Notes: generated by a model from the letters alone, not told the origin. Shown: positions 34,936-43,772, numbered from the stretch's first letter. The stretch is 64,000 nt of DNA from CADEDH01 sp965262175 (GCA_965262175.1 CBDHES010000002.1:248001-312000), one strand, 5' to 3'. A program made the numbers and translations.

Positions 34936-35859
34936 TCACCGCCCGAGGACCAGGATCGCCGCTCCCAGGAGCGGAGCTGTCGTGGCGTCGGGCACGGGCT
35001 CGACCGGCACGGACACCGCCCGTTCGAGGGTCGGGCCGAACAGACCCAAGGCCCCGGCCGCCCCGCCACCGACCACGATCCGATCGACGGCCAACGGCTC
35101 GACCAGCGATGCCAGGAAGCGACCGAAGTCGTCGGCCCAGTCGAGCAGCCGGGCCCGGCTGACCCCGTCGATGCCGGCTTCGACCGCCGCCATCGTCGCC
35201 GGCAGCTGGGCCGGCTCGACGCCGAGGGTCATGGCCAGACCGGTGGCCGAGTAGCGCCGGTCGGCCGGCGTGCCGGCGACGTCGCGGGCCCACAGATCGG
35301 CCACGACGATCCCGCCCCTCTTCTCGACCAACCGACCATCGTCGAACAGCGCCGACCCCATACCGGTGCCGAGGGTGACCACCAGCACGGTCCCATCCCC
35401 GTCGGCGCCGAGTTGGCGAACCGCCCCGGCGCCGGCGGCGGCTGCGTCGTTGACGAACCCGATGCCGGCGACCGGGTACCGGAGCCGAGTGACCAGCTCC
35501 GGGCCGAGGCGGCGGCCCCGTAACGCCTCGTACTTGTGGTCGAGCCACGGCACGCCGGCGGGATAGTCGAACGGACCGGGGAACGCCACCGCCACCGACG
35601 TCGCCTCATCCGAGGCGGGGCCACGTCCGAACCGGGCCGACAGGTCGGTGAGCCGATCGTCGATCACCGCGGTGACGACGTCGAGGATCACGTCGGCGGT
35701 GGCGTGGGCGTCGACCGGGCCAGAGGTCACGCCGACGACGACGGAGCGGTCCGTGACGATGCCGGCCTTGATCGCCGTACCACCGACGTCGAGGGCCACC
35801 ATCGGCCGACCGAGTGCGCCGTCCGGGAGCGGCTGATCGATGCCCGTCGTCGGCGTCAT
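34936..35859 (-). CDS. ROK family protein (sugar kinase-like)
   Basis: ROK-family protein of 307 residues: phosphate-binding loop VALDVGGTAIKAGIV near the N-terminus, AFPGPFDYPAG, the catalytic Asp in FVNDAAAAGAGAV, the TLGTGMGSALFDDG loop and VVGGGAAGALGLF. It has neither an N-terminal HTH nor a clear ROK zinc-cysteine motif, so it is more likely an atypical sugar kinase than a repressor. ATG 35859 is chosen because GATACT lies seven bases upstream (leaderless type); longer readings to 36183 overlap the neighbouring gene. Confidence 0.85.
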   Translation of the reverse strand: MTPTTGIDQPLPDGALGRPMVALDVGGTAIKAGIVTDRSVVVGVTSGPVDAHATADVILDVVTAVIDDRLTDLSARFGRGPASDEATSVAVAFPGPFDYPAGVPWLDHKYEALRGRRLGPELVTRLRYPVAGIGFVNDAAAAGAGAVRQLGADGDGTVLVVTLGTGMGSALFDDGRLVEKRGGIVVADLWARDVAGTPADRRYSATGLAMTLGVEPAQLPATMAAVEAGIDGVSRARLLDWADDFGRFLASLVEPLAVDRIVVGGGAAGALGLFGPTLERAVSVPVEPVPDATTAPLLGAAILVLGR

Positions 35860-35866
35860 CTCGCCC

Positions 35867-35872
35867 AGTATC
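35867..35872 (-). promoter_or_regulatory. Leaderless-type -10 box (GATACT)
   Basis: GATACT on the minus strand, seven bases before the ATG of the ROK gene. Confidence 0.5.
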
Positions 35873-35988
35873 CCCACCGGTCGAGGATTTTCGTTCGTCG
35901 ATGTCGAAATCGTGACCGGCGTTCGTGGTTGGGATGTCGGCACGGGCCGACGATGATGCGGTGCGAGCCGCGAAGGAGACGAACCACC

Positions 35989-36294
35989 ATGAGCAAGGTT
36001 GCGATGATCGGCACCCTGACCTGCCAGGACGGCAAGGCCGACGAGATGGCCGAGGTCCTCACGACGATGGTCGAGGCGGCCAACGATGAGCCCGGCGTCG
36101 AGGTCTACTCGTACCACCGGGGAGAGGGGAACACGTTCTGGTTCTTCGCCCTGATGGCAAACGAGGAGGCGATGCAGGGCCACGGCCAGAGCGAGGCGAT
36201 GCAGGCCGCCATGGCGTCGTTCATGCCGCTGATGGACGGCCCGCCCCAGATGTCGCCGGCCACCCCGGTGGCGGCGATCGGCCTCGACATCTGA
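35989..36294 (+). CDS. ABM-domain (putative quinol monooxygenase) protein
   Basis: A 101-residue single-domain protein of the antibiotic biosynthesis monooxygenase fold (dimeric alpha+beta barrel): VAMIGTLTCQDGKADEMAEVL, then GVEVYSYHRGEGNTFWFFALMANEEAMQGHGQ. Relatives oxidise quinols or aromatic intermediates without cofactor, or act in haem breakdown; the reaction here is unknown. GAAGGAG ribosome site. Its stop and the next start share a base (TGATG). Confidence 0.82.
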   Translation: MSKVAMIGTLTCQDGKADEMAEVLTTMVEAANDEPGVEVYSYHRGEGNTFWFFALMANEEAMQGHGQSEAMQAAMASFMPLMDGPPQMSPATPVAAIGLDI

Positions 36295-36665
36295 TGCCCC
36301 GATACCTCCTGTCGGTCTTTGCGGTGGAGGGCGCCGAGCCGCCCTCCGCCGCCGAGGCGGAAGCGATGATGGCCCGGGTGGCGGCCCATCAGGAGGAGCT
36401 CAAGGCCGCTGGGGCCTGGGTGTTCTTCGGGACGTTGACCGATGCGACGTCGGCCACGGTCGTCCGGGCCACCGGGGGCGAGGTCTCGATGACCGACGGA
36501 CCCTTCGCCGAGGCCAAGGAGCAGATCGGCGGGTTCACCGTCATCGAGGCGGCCGACCTCGATGAGGCCCTCGAGTGGGCCCGGAAGGGGTCGGAGGCCT
36601 GCGGGTGGCCGGTCGAGGTCCGACCGTTCCAGTTGGGGCCCCCGGAAGGGCCTGCGGTAGGTTGA
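36294..36665 (+). CDS. YCII-related domain protein
   Basis: A 123-residue protein of the YCII/DGPF family: MPRYLLSVF at the start and the signature VSMTDGPFAEAKEQIGGFTVIEA, with DGPF at its centre. The fold is a small ferredoxin-like dimer; members occur in redox and secondary-metabolism operons but have few proven functions. Translationally coupled to the ABM protein. Confidence 0.88.
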   Translation: MPRYLLSVFAVEGAEPPSAAEAEAMMARVAAHQEELKAAGAWVFFGTLTDATSATVVRATGGEVSMTDGPFAEAKEQIGGFTVIEAADLDEALEWARKGSEACGWPVEVRPFQLGPPEGPAVG

Positions 36666-36711
36666 GACCAGCGCTGGCCAGCGGGGCCAGGCTCGACCCT
36701 GAGGGGGGACG

Positions 36712-37257
36712 ATGTCGGACAAGCCTTCGTATCTCGGGCTGCTGAACGCCATCGCCGTGGCCGAAGGCGAGGCCGAGCGGTACCTGGACCGTTGGGCGGC
36801 CACGACGGCCCGCGACGACGTCCGAGGTGTGATCGCCACGGTCGCCCTACGGGAGGGCGAGCACGCCAAGGCGTTCGAGAAGCGGATCTGCGAGCTCGGC
36901 TACGACATCCGACCCAAGGCCGACGACCCCGCCAAGATGGAGATCGCCGGCTCGACGGAGCTGTCCGACCGGGAGAAGTTCGAGAAGCTGGGGGTGGGGT
37001 CCGCCCCGCCCGAGGGTCCCGACGTCTTCGCCGGCATGTTCGCCGATCCCTCGATCGACATCCAGACCGGCGGGCTCCTCGGCCGCTACATCGCCGAAGA
37101 ACGAGACTCGGGGCGGCTGCTTCGCTCCTGCTACGAGCAGCTGTGCGCCGAAGAGGCCGGGCCGGTCGAGTCGGCCCCGACCACCGACCTCGACGCCATC
37201 ACCGCCCGCCTGGACCGCATCGAGGCGATGCTGGCCACGCTGGCCGGCGAGCGCTGA
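36712..37257 (+). CDS. Ferritin-like/rubrerythrin-like domain protein
   Basis: A 181-residue helical protein. Residues 8-60 read like half of a ferritin-like four-helix bundle, with LLNAIAVAEGEAERYL and ALREGEHAKAFEKRICELG supplying Glu and His residues in the ExxH-type spacing used for di-iron centres. A second helical pair follows (LLGRYIAEERDSGRLLRSCYEQL), and the C-terminus is a coiled-coil-like stretch. Possible role in oxidative or iron stress; I cannot confirm a full set of metal ligands. ATG 36712 follows GAGGGGGG. Confidence 0.65.
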   Translation: MSDKPSYLGLLNAIAVAEGEAERYLDRWAATTARDDVRGVIATVALREGEHAKAFEKRICELGYDIRPKADDPAKMEIAGSTELSDREKFEKLGVGSAPPEGPDVFAGMFADPSIDIQTGGLLGRYIAEERDSGRLLRSCYEQLCAEEAGPVESAPTTDLDAITARLDRIEAMLATLAGER

Positions 37258-37282
37258 CACCGGATCCCCCGCTGCGCCCGGT

Positions 37283-38305
37283 GTGACCGACTACGGGGTC
37301 CTGAGCCTGGCCGACCACCTCCCCGATCCCCACGATGGCCACCGCTCGTCCCAGGCCACCCGCCTCCGGCGGGTGGTCGACCAGGCGGTGGCGGCCGAGG
37401 AGGCGGGCTTCGGCTCGTTCGGGGTTGGCGAACACCACTTCAGCGACTACATCCTCTCCGCCCCCGAGCTCGTCCTGGCGGCGGCTGCGTCGCGGACGAG
37501 CCGCATCAGGCTCGGGACGTCGGTCACCCTGCTGGCCAACACCGATCCGGTCCGCCAGGCCGAGCAGCTGGCCACGCTCGACGTGCTGTCGGCCGGTCGG
37601 GCAGAGATGACGTTCGCCCGGGGTGTCTCGGAGCAGACCGCCCAGGCGTTCGGGATCGCCGACTTCGACGAGCTCCGACCCCGGTTCGAGGAGTACCTGC
37701 GCCTGGTGCTGCGCCTGTTCTCCGAAGATCGGGTGTCATGGGAGGGCCGCTACCGAGCGCCACTGCACGACGTCCGGCTCCAGCCCCGCCCGATCCAGAC
37801 CCCGTGGCCTGGCGTGTGGATCGGCGGCGGCCTGTCGACCACCTCGGCCGACCTGGCCGCCGACCTCGGGCTGCCGCTGTTCCTGCCAAGCCTGTTCCGA
37901 TGGCCGGAGGACTATCTGGGCATCGTCGACCGGTACCGGGGCCGGTTCGCGGCCGGCCAGCATGGTGGACCGAGCCGGGTCGGGTTCCCCAGCTACCTCC
38001 ACGTCGCCGCCACCAGCCAGGAAGCCCGGCTGCGCTGGAGGCCCCACCTCGAGCACTATCGGGACTTCGCACTGACACTCCGGCGGGCGTTCGACCGGGA
38101 GACCGACTTCGACAGCCTGCTCGATGGCCCGGCTATCTGCGGTAGCCCAGCCGAGGTCGTGGAACGGGTCGGTCGGATCGATGAGCTGCTGGGGTTGGAC
38201 CGTCACCTGTTCCTGCTCGACGCCGGCGCCGTCCCCGACGAGGTCCTGGCCGACGAGATGGAGTTGTTGGCGACCAAGGTCCTCCCCCAGCTCGGCGGCG
38301 GCTGA
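37283..38305 (+). CDS. LLM class flavin-dependent oxidoreductase
   Basis: Luciferase-like (F420- or FMN-dependent) TIM-barrel oxidoreductase of 340 residues: EEAGFGSFGVGEHHFSDY, the ASRTSRIRLGTSVTLLA strand, LDVLSAGRAEMTFARG and PAEVVERVGR near the end. The GVGEHHF motif is typical of bacterial luciferase-like monooxygenases of the alkanal type. Substrate and cofactor are not certain; F420 use would be usual in this lineage. GTG start at 37283, 25 bases after the ferritin-like gene. Confidence 0.9.
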   Translation: MTDYGVLSLADHLPDPHDGHRSSQATRLRRVVDQAVAAEEAGFGSFGVGEHHFSDYILSAPELVLAAAASRTSRIRLGTSVTLLANTDPVRQAEQLATLDVLSAGRAEMTFARGVSEQTAQAFGIADFDELRPRFEEYLRLVLRLFSEDRVSWEGRYRAPLHDVRLQPRPIQTPWPGVWIGGGLSTTSADLAADLGLPLFLPSLFRWPEDYLGIVDRYRGRFAAGQHGGPSRVGFPSYLHVAATSQEARLRWRPHLEHYRDFALTLRRAFDRETDFDSLLDGPAICGSPAEVVERVGRIDELLGLDRHLFLLDAGAVPDEVLADEMELLATKVLPQLGGG

Positions 38306-38308
38306 CCG

Positions 38309-38324
38309 CCGCCCGACGGGGCGG
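38309..38324. terminator. Hairpin between convergent genes
   Basis: Six-base stem CCGCCC/GGGCGG with loop GACG in the 20-base gap between the LLM gene and the response regulator gene. Confidence 0.4.
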
Positions 38325-38325
38325 A

Positions 38326-39510
38326 CTAGGCCGCCAGCTTGGCCACCGCCGAGGCCGGCACCAGCACGGCGATCGGCTCGACCACCCCGGTCCCCGAGGC
38401 GAAGGAGCGGATCCGGCCCACCAGGGCGCTGGTCAGGACCATGCCCTCACCGGCCAGCTTGACCCCGGTGATCGACTGCACGTCGGCGGCGAGGGTCATC
38501 CCTGCCGCGAGCTTGTCGGCCTTGGTCTCGACCGTGACCATCGGCTCGGCGCCGCTGTCGAGGCGGGCCAGGGCATCGACCAGGAACCGGGGCGACGACG
38601 CCTCGGACCGAAGCTCGGCGACGGCATCGTCCCGATTCCGACCGGCCGTCACCAGCTGGTCGAGACGGACGGCGACCCGAAGCATTTCGGCGGAGAGGTC
38701 GGCATCCGACCAGTCGCCCGGTTCGTCGCCCGACACGGCCGGGTCGGCGGCCAGCTGGTGCCCGACGATCGTGGCGGCGGTTTCGAGGCGAGGGATCTTG
38801 GCGATCAGATCCCGAGCGACGTCGGTGTGGCGATCCTGGAGGCTGCCGTCCTCGCCCTCCTCCGGAGGGATGACGACGAAGCCGATCTGGGACAGCATCG
38901 TCGCCACGTCCAGATCCCAGGGCTTGGGTCGGTCGAGCGCCTCGCACAACCCGGTGACGGTGTCCTGGAGCCGCATGGTCCGGCCATAGGCCCCGGGGTT
39001 CACCAGGCCGACGACGTCGGTCAGCATCGAGACCGTGCCGCTCAGCGTGTCGTTCAGCAGCTCCCGCTCGACCCGGCGGAGCCTGGCCTGGTCGAGCGCC
39101 TCGTCGATCGTGTCGGCCAACACGTCGGCCGGGCACGGCTTGGACAGGAAGCGGAAGATCCGAGCTTCGTTGATGGCGGCGATCGCCGACTCCAGGTCGG
39201 CTTGGCCGCTCAGCAGCAGCCGAGGGATGTCCGGGTGGCGGTCCCGCAGGGTGCTGAGGAACTCGGCCCCACTCATCCCCGGCATCCGCATGTCGGACAC
39301 GACGACGTCGAAGGGTGGGGTCCCATCGGCGGGACCGGGAGCATCGTCGCCGTCGCCCTCGGCGGCTGTCGGCCGATCGAACAACTCGAGTGCCTCGGCA
39401 CCAGAGGTCGCCGTCGTCACCCGGTACTTTCGCCGGAGCGACAGGCGGAGCCCGTCGAGTAGGTCCTGTTCGTCATCGACGCACAGGAGCCTCGGCTTTG
39501 AACCCATCAA
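38326..39510 (-). CDS. Response regulator with degenerate HD-GYP-type domain (HnoD-like)
   Basis: A 394-residue protein: receiver domain (LLCVDDEQDLLDGL, phospho-Asp in VSDMRMPGMSG, Lys in LSKPCP) with an acidic insert, followed by an HD-GYP-related domain. The helix NPGAYGRTMRLQDTVTGL and ATMLSQIGFVVIPPE align with HD-GYP sequences, but the HD pair is LSQIG where an active enzyme has LHDIG, so c-di-GMP hydrolysis is unlikely. Last gene of the H-NOX operon, 15 bases after the receiver-HDOD gene. Shewanella H-NOX clusters also contain a degenerate HD-GYP regulator (HnoD). Confidence 0.82.
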   Translation of the reverse strand: MMGSKPRLLCVDDEQDLLDGLRLSLRRKYRVTTATSGAEALELFDRPTAAEGDGDDAPGPADGTPPFDVVVSDMRMPGMSGAEFLSTLRDRHPDIPRLLLSGQADLESAIAAINEARIFRFLSKPCPADVLADTIDEALDQARLRRVERELLNDTLSGTVSMLTDVVGLVNPGAYGRTMRLQDTVTGLCEALDRPKPWDLDVATMLSQIGFVVIPPEEGEDGSLQDRHTDVARDLIAKIPRLETAATIVGHQLAADPAVSGDEPGDWSDADLSAEMLRVAVRLDQLVTAGRNRDDAVAELRSEASSPRFLVDALARLDSGAEPMVTVETKADKLAAGMTLAADVQSITGVKLAGEGMVLTSALVGRIRSFASGTGVVEPIAVLVPASAVAKLAA

Positions 39511-39525
39511 ATCCTCCTCAGGAGC

Positions 39526-40764
39526 CTAGATCTGGCCCTCGTCGAGCAACCGGGCCTGCCACCGGTCCAGTCGGGCCTCCAGCTCGGGGTCGAGCCGGTC
39601 GAGATGCGGTGCTCCCACCCGCCGGCAGTGGCGGAATCGCTGAGCGACCAACCGGGCGACCCGGACTGCGTCGTCGGCCGGGAGCTTGCCGCCGGCATCA
39701 TCGGGATCGACGGTTGGCACCGTGTGGGACTCGACGGCCAGCAACACGAGCTCGGACGGCAGACCCCACAGTGACAGCAGGTAGCCACCCAACTCGGGAT
39801 GGCCGACGCCGTGACGGCCTCGCTCGACCTCGGCCAGGAGCCGGTCCGACGCCTCCGCCTCGGCATAGTCCCCCGCCAGCCGCTCGGGCAGGAGGCTGGC
39901 CTCCAGCAGGAGCCCGATGACCGAGAACAGACCGCCGAGGCGGGCCGTCGTGGACGCCTCCGGCTCGGCGAACGAGGCCGCCAGGTTGGCCACCAGGCCG
40001 ATGTGCATCTGGAGGAGGTCGGGGTCGAAGCCGGGGATCCGGTCGGCGCTGTCGACCGAGCGGACCACTTCGGCCAGCATGACGAGCTGGCTCAAGGGGC
40101 TCAGGCCGATGCGGACGACCGCCGTTTTCAGGTCCCGGACCTTGGCACCACCGGAGAAGGCCGAGTTGGCCCACTGGAGGACCTTGGCGGAGATCGCCGG
40201 GTCCTGCTCGATGACGGCCACGATCTCGCCGACCGGTGCGTCGGGCACGGCGAGGAGGGCCACCAGCTCGTTGTAGATCGTCGGTGGCGTCGGGAGCGAC
40301 GGTGCACCGGCGACCGCGCTCCGCAGTGCCGGGTCGGCCAGCACCGACCGGTGGCGGACCGCTTCGGCCAGGGCCGCCGCCATCTCCTGGCGGAGGCACG
40401 GCTTGGTCAACCACCGGTGGGTGACCGGGATCGCCTGGACGACGAGGTGGGGCTCGGCCTCGCCCGACAACACGTAGCGGATGATCTCGGGGTGGGTGTC
40501 GCGCACGATCCGGAGCAGCTCGACCCCGTTGGTGCCCGGCATTCGGACGTCGGTCACGACCACGTCGACCGGCTCGCGGGCGAGGAGCTCGAGGGCCTCG
40601 TCGGCGCCGAGGGCGAAATGGAAGTGGTACTGGCGCCGCAGCTTGCGGAGGCTGGCCCGGAGTCCCTCGAGGACCTGGCGCTCATCGTCGACGAACACCA
40701 CGACCGGGCGGCCGTCGTCGGCTCTGGTCGAGGGTGGGACGGGAGCTGGTGCGACGGCCGTCAT
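39526..40764 (-). CDS. Response regulator with HDOD output domain
   Basis: A 412-residue protein: receiver (VVFVDDERQVLEGL, phospho-Asp in VTDVRMPGTNG, Lys in LTKPCL) and HDOD domain (EIVAVIEQDPAISAKVLQWANSA, DLKTAVVRIGLSPLSQLVML, SLWGLPSELVLL). It probably receives phosphate from the kinase coded just upstream; HDOD proteins act by protein contact. ATG 40764 overlaps the kinase stop by four bases. A longer reading to 41121 lies inside the kinase gene and is a shadow. Confidence 0.9.
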   Translation of the reverse strand: MTAVAPAPVPPSTRADDGRPVVVFVDDERQVLEGLRASLRKLRRQYHFHFALGADEALELLAREPVDVVVTDVRMPGTNGVELLRIVRDTHPEIIRYVLSGEAEPHLVVQAIPVTHRWLTKPCLRQEMAAALAEAVRHRSVLADPALRSAVAGAPSLPTPPTIYNELVALLAVPDAPVGEIVAVIEQDPAISAKVLQWANSAFSGGAKVRDLKTAVVRIGLSPLSQLVMLAEVVRSVDSADRIPGFDPDLLQMHIGLVANLAASFAEPEASTTARLGGLFSVIGLLLEASLLPERLAGDYAEAEASDRLLAEVERGRHGVGHPELGGYLLSLWGLPSELVLLAVESHTVPTVDPDDAGGKLPADDAVRVARLVAQRFRHCRRVGAPHLDRLDPELEARLDRWQARLLDEGQI

Positions 40765-42083
40765 TCGACCACCGTCCGGGGCAGCCACACGGCGAAGGTC
40801 GTCCCGACCCCGTCGACCACCTCGAAGCTCAGGCGGCCCTTGTGCTTCTTGGTGATCGTGTTGTGGGCCAGGAACAGGCCCTGTCCCGTGCCCCGACCGG
40901 GCTCCTTGGTGGTGAAGAACGGCTCGAAGACCCGGTCCCGGATCTCGGCCGGGATGCCGCCACCGGTATCGGCGATCTCGACCAGCACGCCGTCGTCGAG
41001 GGGGCTGGTGGTGATGGTGATCTTGCCGAGCGGATCGCCCTCGTTGCGATTGTCGGCCATGGCGTGGCCGGCGTTGACGACGAGGTTGAGGAACACCTGG
41101 CCGAGGTCGCCCCGGTCGCACAGGATCTCGGGGATCTCACCCAGGTTCAGCTCGGTCTCGGCGACGTACTTGAACTCGTTGCGGGCGACGACGAGGGTCG
41201 TCTCCAGGACCTGGTTGATGTCGGCCGGGGCGAGCTTGTCGCCACCCGGGTGGGCGAACTGCTTCAACGCTCGGACGATCGTCGAAACCCGCTCGATGCC
41301 CTCCAGCGTCCGGGCGACCGCCTTGGTCGACTCCTCCTGGATGAACTCGAGGTCGATCTCCTCCTCGTGGTCGGTGATCGCCTCGACGGCCCGTCGCTGC
41401 TCGTCGGCGCCGACACCGATCTCCCGGAGCGGCCCGTAGTCGTCGTGGAGGGCGAGGAGGTCGTCGATCACGTCGCCGACGAATCGGACGCTGTCGCCGA
41501 TGTACTGGATCGGCGTGTTGATCTCGTGGGCCACCCCGGCAGCCAGCTGCCCAATCGACTCCAGGCGCTGCGCATTGCGGAGCTCGGCCTCCAGCTGCTT
41601 GCGCTCGCTGATGTCGGTCGCGATGCAGACGAAACCCGCGTGGTCGCCGGCCTCGACTTCCAGCGGCGATGCGGTGGCCAGCACGGGGATCGCCCCGTCG
41701 TCGGCGGTGGCCAGCTCGGCCTCCAGCGGCTCGTCGCCCAGACCGAGGACGCAGTCGCTGACCTCGGCGCTGTCGGTCCGGAGCAGGTTGCGGACCGGTT
41801 GGCCGACCAGGGCGTCCTCGTCGTGGCCGGTCAGCCGGCAGGTCGCCCCGCCGACCGAGGTGACGATCCCGGCGTCATCGGTGATGATGATCGCCGACCG
41901 CATGCTGGCGAGGACGCTCTCGAGGAACTGCTTCGACGATCGCAGCTCGTCCTGGGCCTGATAGAGGGCCCGCGTCTTGTCCTCGATCATGTCGACGAGG
42001 ACTTCGGTCTCCCGCTTCGAGCGTTCCAGGCGGCGTTCGAGGTTGTCGTACCGCTCGTCGACGGCTTCGTGGAGGTCGGTCAT
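40761..42083 (-). CDS. PAS-domain sensor histidine kinase (HnoK-like)
   Basis: Soluble hybrid-free histidine kinase of 440 residues without membrane segments: an N-terminal coiled coil (about 1-50), a PAS domain (about 55-165, ending VCIATDISERKQLEAEL), a dimerisation helix with phospho-His in VAHEINTPIQYIGDS, and a HATPase (NLVVNAGHAMADN, DTGGGIP, GTGQGLFLAHNT). Between H-box and N-box is an insert rich in Asp/Glu. Being cytosolic and coupled to an H-NOX gene (ATGA overlap at 42080-42083), it is the probable H-NOX partner kinase. Confidence 0.92.
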   Translation of the reverse strand: MTDLHEAVDERYDNLERRLERSKRETEVLVDMIEDKTRALYQAQDELRSSKQFLESVLASMRSAIIITDDAGIVTSVGGATCRLTGHDEDALVGQPVRNLLRTDSAEVSDCVLGLGDEPLEAELATADDGAIPVLATASPLEVEAGDHAGFVCIATDISERKQLEAELRNAQRLESIGQLAAGVAHEINTPIQYIGDSVRFVGDVIDDLLALHDDYGPLREIGVGADEQRRAVEAITDHEEEIDLEFIQEESTKAVARTLEGIERVSTIVRALKQFAHPGGDKLAPADINQVLETTLVVARNEFKYVAETELNLGEIPEILCDRGDLGQVFLNLVVNAGHAMADNRNEGDPLGKITITTSPLDDGVLVEIADTGGGIPAEIRDRVFEPFFTTKEPGRGTGQGLFLAHNTITKKHKGRLSFEVVDGVGTTFAVWLPRTVVE

Positions 42084-42694
42084 CGTTGTTCTGCTCCCGC
42101 AGCCACCGGGTCGGCCTCGTCGACGGCGTCCGCCCCGCCGCTCGTCGAGCCGCCCGCGACCGGACCGAACGTGACCTCGAAGGTGGCATTGGTGCCGTCG
42201 ACCGCGACTCGTTCGTGGCCCACCGGCACGCCGTACCACTCGCCGAGACCGTCGAGAAAGCCCTCGACGAGCGGGAAGAGCCCGAGCGGGGACCGGTAGC
42301 CGAGCAGGAGCGTGCCGACGTCGGTGGCCTCGACCGTGAACCGAGCCGGATCGGCCTCGGGGTCGAGCTTGCGGACCTCGGTGTGGATCACCGACTCCAA
42401 CTCGAGGAGGAAGTCTCGGGGATGGTCGATGTGGGCGATCAGCCCGGTGACCGAACGCATGAGCGTCGGGAGGGCGAAGCGCCCGAAGGCGGTCAGCAAC
42501 TCGTCGACGCTCCGGCCAACGTGGCCCGAGGCCGTACCCAGCAACGCCACCAGATCGCCGGCGGGGTAGGTGCCGGGCCCCACGAAGGGGTCCGACGTCA
42601 CCAGCTCGGTCGCAGTGAGCAGATCGTCGTAGGCATCGGGACCGTACGATTCGGTCACGAAGTCCTCGAACAGCTTGAAGATGGTTCCCTTCAC
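42080..42694 (-). CDS. H-NOX (haem NO/O2-binding) sensor protein
   Basis: H-NOX domain protein of 204 residues: MKGTIFKLFEDFV, ALYG-like helices, TYPAGDLVALL, proximal haem ligand His104 in SVIHTEVRKLDPEADP, with the conserved Pro at 116. The haem-propionate motif YxSxR is altered: Tyr133 and Ser135 are kept but the Arg is Leu137. No distal-pocket Tyr that would favour O2 is apparent, so NO is the likelier ligand (inference). GTG 42694 follows GGAGGG (42704-42709 on the minus strand). It heads a four-gene signalling operon. Confidence 0.85.
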   Translation of the reverse strand: MKGTIFKLFEDFVTESYGPDAYDDLLTATELVTSDPFVGPGTYPAGDLVALLGTASGHVGRSVDELLTAFGRFALPTLMRSVTGLIAHIDHPRDFLLELESVIHTEVRKLDPEADPARFTVEATDVGTLLLGYRSPLGLFPLVEGFLDGLGEWYGVPVGHERVAVDGTNATFEVTFGPVAGGSTSGGADAVDEADPVAAGAEQR

Positions 42695-42763
42695 CGGCTC
42701 TCACCCTCCTATCGGTCCCCCTTCATCGACAGCAGGGCGGCTCCCCTTGAGCCGGCCCGGTCG

Positions 42764-43753
42764 TCATGGGGACGGCACCCGGTGGAGCGCGAAAAAGTTC
42801 CAGATGATCTGTGAGGCGCTGAAGTCCCGACTGATGGCTCCGAAGAAGATCCGGTAGGGCCGGGTCCCGCCGGGCCAGGTGTGCCCGCCGCCGTGCACGA
42901 CGAGCGACTCCACCGACGTGCCCTCGGCACAGCCCGGGTACACGAACCGGGTGGTCGTGGTGCCATCGCTCGGGTCGCGGTCGGGGACCGCCGAGCTGGC
43001 GGGGGCCGGTTCGCACCCGTTCCGCTCGGCGAAGCGGGTGACGGTCTCGGTCGCCCCGAAGGCGAGGTCGCCGATGCCGGTGAAGGGGACGATGCCGTCG
43101 TCGTCGCCGTGGATGTGGAGCACCGGGACCGGTCGGCCGGTCTGGCAGTCGTCGGCCACCGCCCGGGCCAGGCCGCCGGCAACCACCGCAGCAGCGGCGA
43201 ACCGGTCGGGAAGCGTGCAGATCAGCGTGTAGGCCATGATCGCCCCGTAGGAGAGGCCGGTGACGTAGACCCGTGCCGGGTCGATGTCCTCGGTGGCGAT
43301 CAACTCGTCGAGCAACGCCTCGATGAACTCGACATCGGACCGACCGTCGTCGAGGGTGGCGTCCCACTGAGCGAGGCGCAACGGGCCACCGGGCCGAGCC
43401 TGAGGGAAGACGACCACCACCCCTTCGTCGTCGGCGACGAGGTCGAACCTGCTCCGGTCGAGCTGTTGGCGAGGCCCCGAGCCCAGGCCGTGGAGGTTGA
43501 CGACCAGCGGGAGCCCGTCCGCCGGCCGCTCGCCGCCGACCGCAGGGCGGTAGAGCTCGTAGGTACGGTTCTCGCCGCCGACCTCGATGGCCCCGGCCTC
43601 CAGGTCGCCGTCGATCGCGGGAAAGAGGTCGGCGTCGGGATTGCGGAGCGCCAGGTAGGCGGCGAATCCGGCGACGGCCAGCCCCGCGACGACACCGATG
43701 GCCACGTTCCATCGACGCGATCGGATCGGCCACAACCGACGAGCAGCTACCAC
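42764..43753 (-). CDS. PHB depolymerase-like esterase (LpqC-type), membrane-anchored
   Basis: Secreted or anchored alpha/beta hydrolase of 329 residues with an N-terminal membrane helix (about 17-36). Motifs: oxyanion region VVNLHGLGSG, nucleophile Ser168 in TGLSYGA, Asp in HGDDDGIVPF, His in GGGHTWPGG, as in esterase family 1/LpqC and PHB depolymerases. It should hydrolyse esters (feruloyl-, acetyl- or polyhydroxyalkanoate-type) outside the membrane. GTG 43753 has a TACGGT box six bases upstream. A perfect palindrome lies over the expected -35 region. Confidence 0.87.
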   Translation of the reverse strand: MVAARRLWPIRSRRWNVAIGVVAGLAVAGFAAYLALRNPDADLFPAIDGDLEAGAIEVGGENRTYELYRPAVGGERPADGLPLVVNLHGLGSGPRQQLDRSRFDLVADDEGVVVVFPQARPGGPLRLAQWDATLDDGRSDVEFIEALLDELIATEDIDPARVYVTGLSYGAIMAYTLICTLPDRFAAAAVVAGGLARAVADDCQTGRPVPVLHIHGDDDGIVPFTGIGDLAFGATETVTRFAERNGCEPAPASSAVPDRDPSDGTTTTRFVYPGCAEGTSVESLVVHGGGHTWPGGTRPYRIFFGAISRDFSASQIIWNFFALHRVPSP

Positions 43754-43759
43754 ACCCCC

Positions 43760-43765
43760 ACCGTA
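43760..43765 (-). promoter_or_regulatory. Leaderless-type -10 box (TACGGT) of the esterase gene
   Basis: TACGGT on the minus strand, six bases before GTG 43753. Confidence 0.45.
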
Positions 43766-43772
43766 TCGCTTT

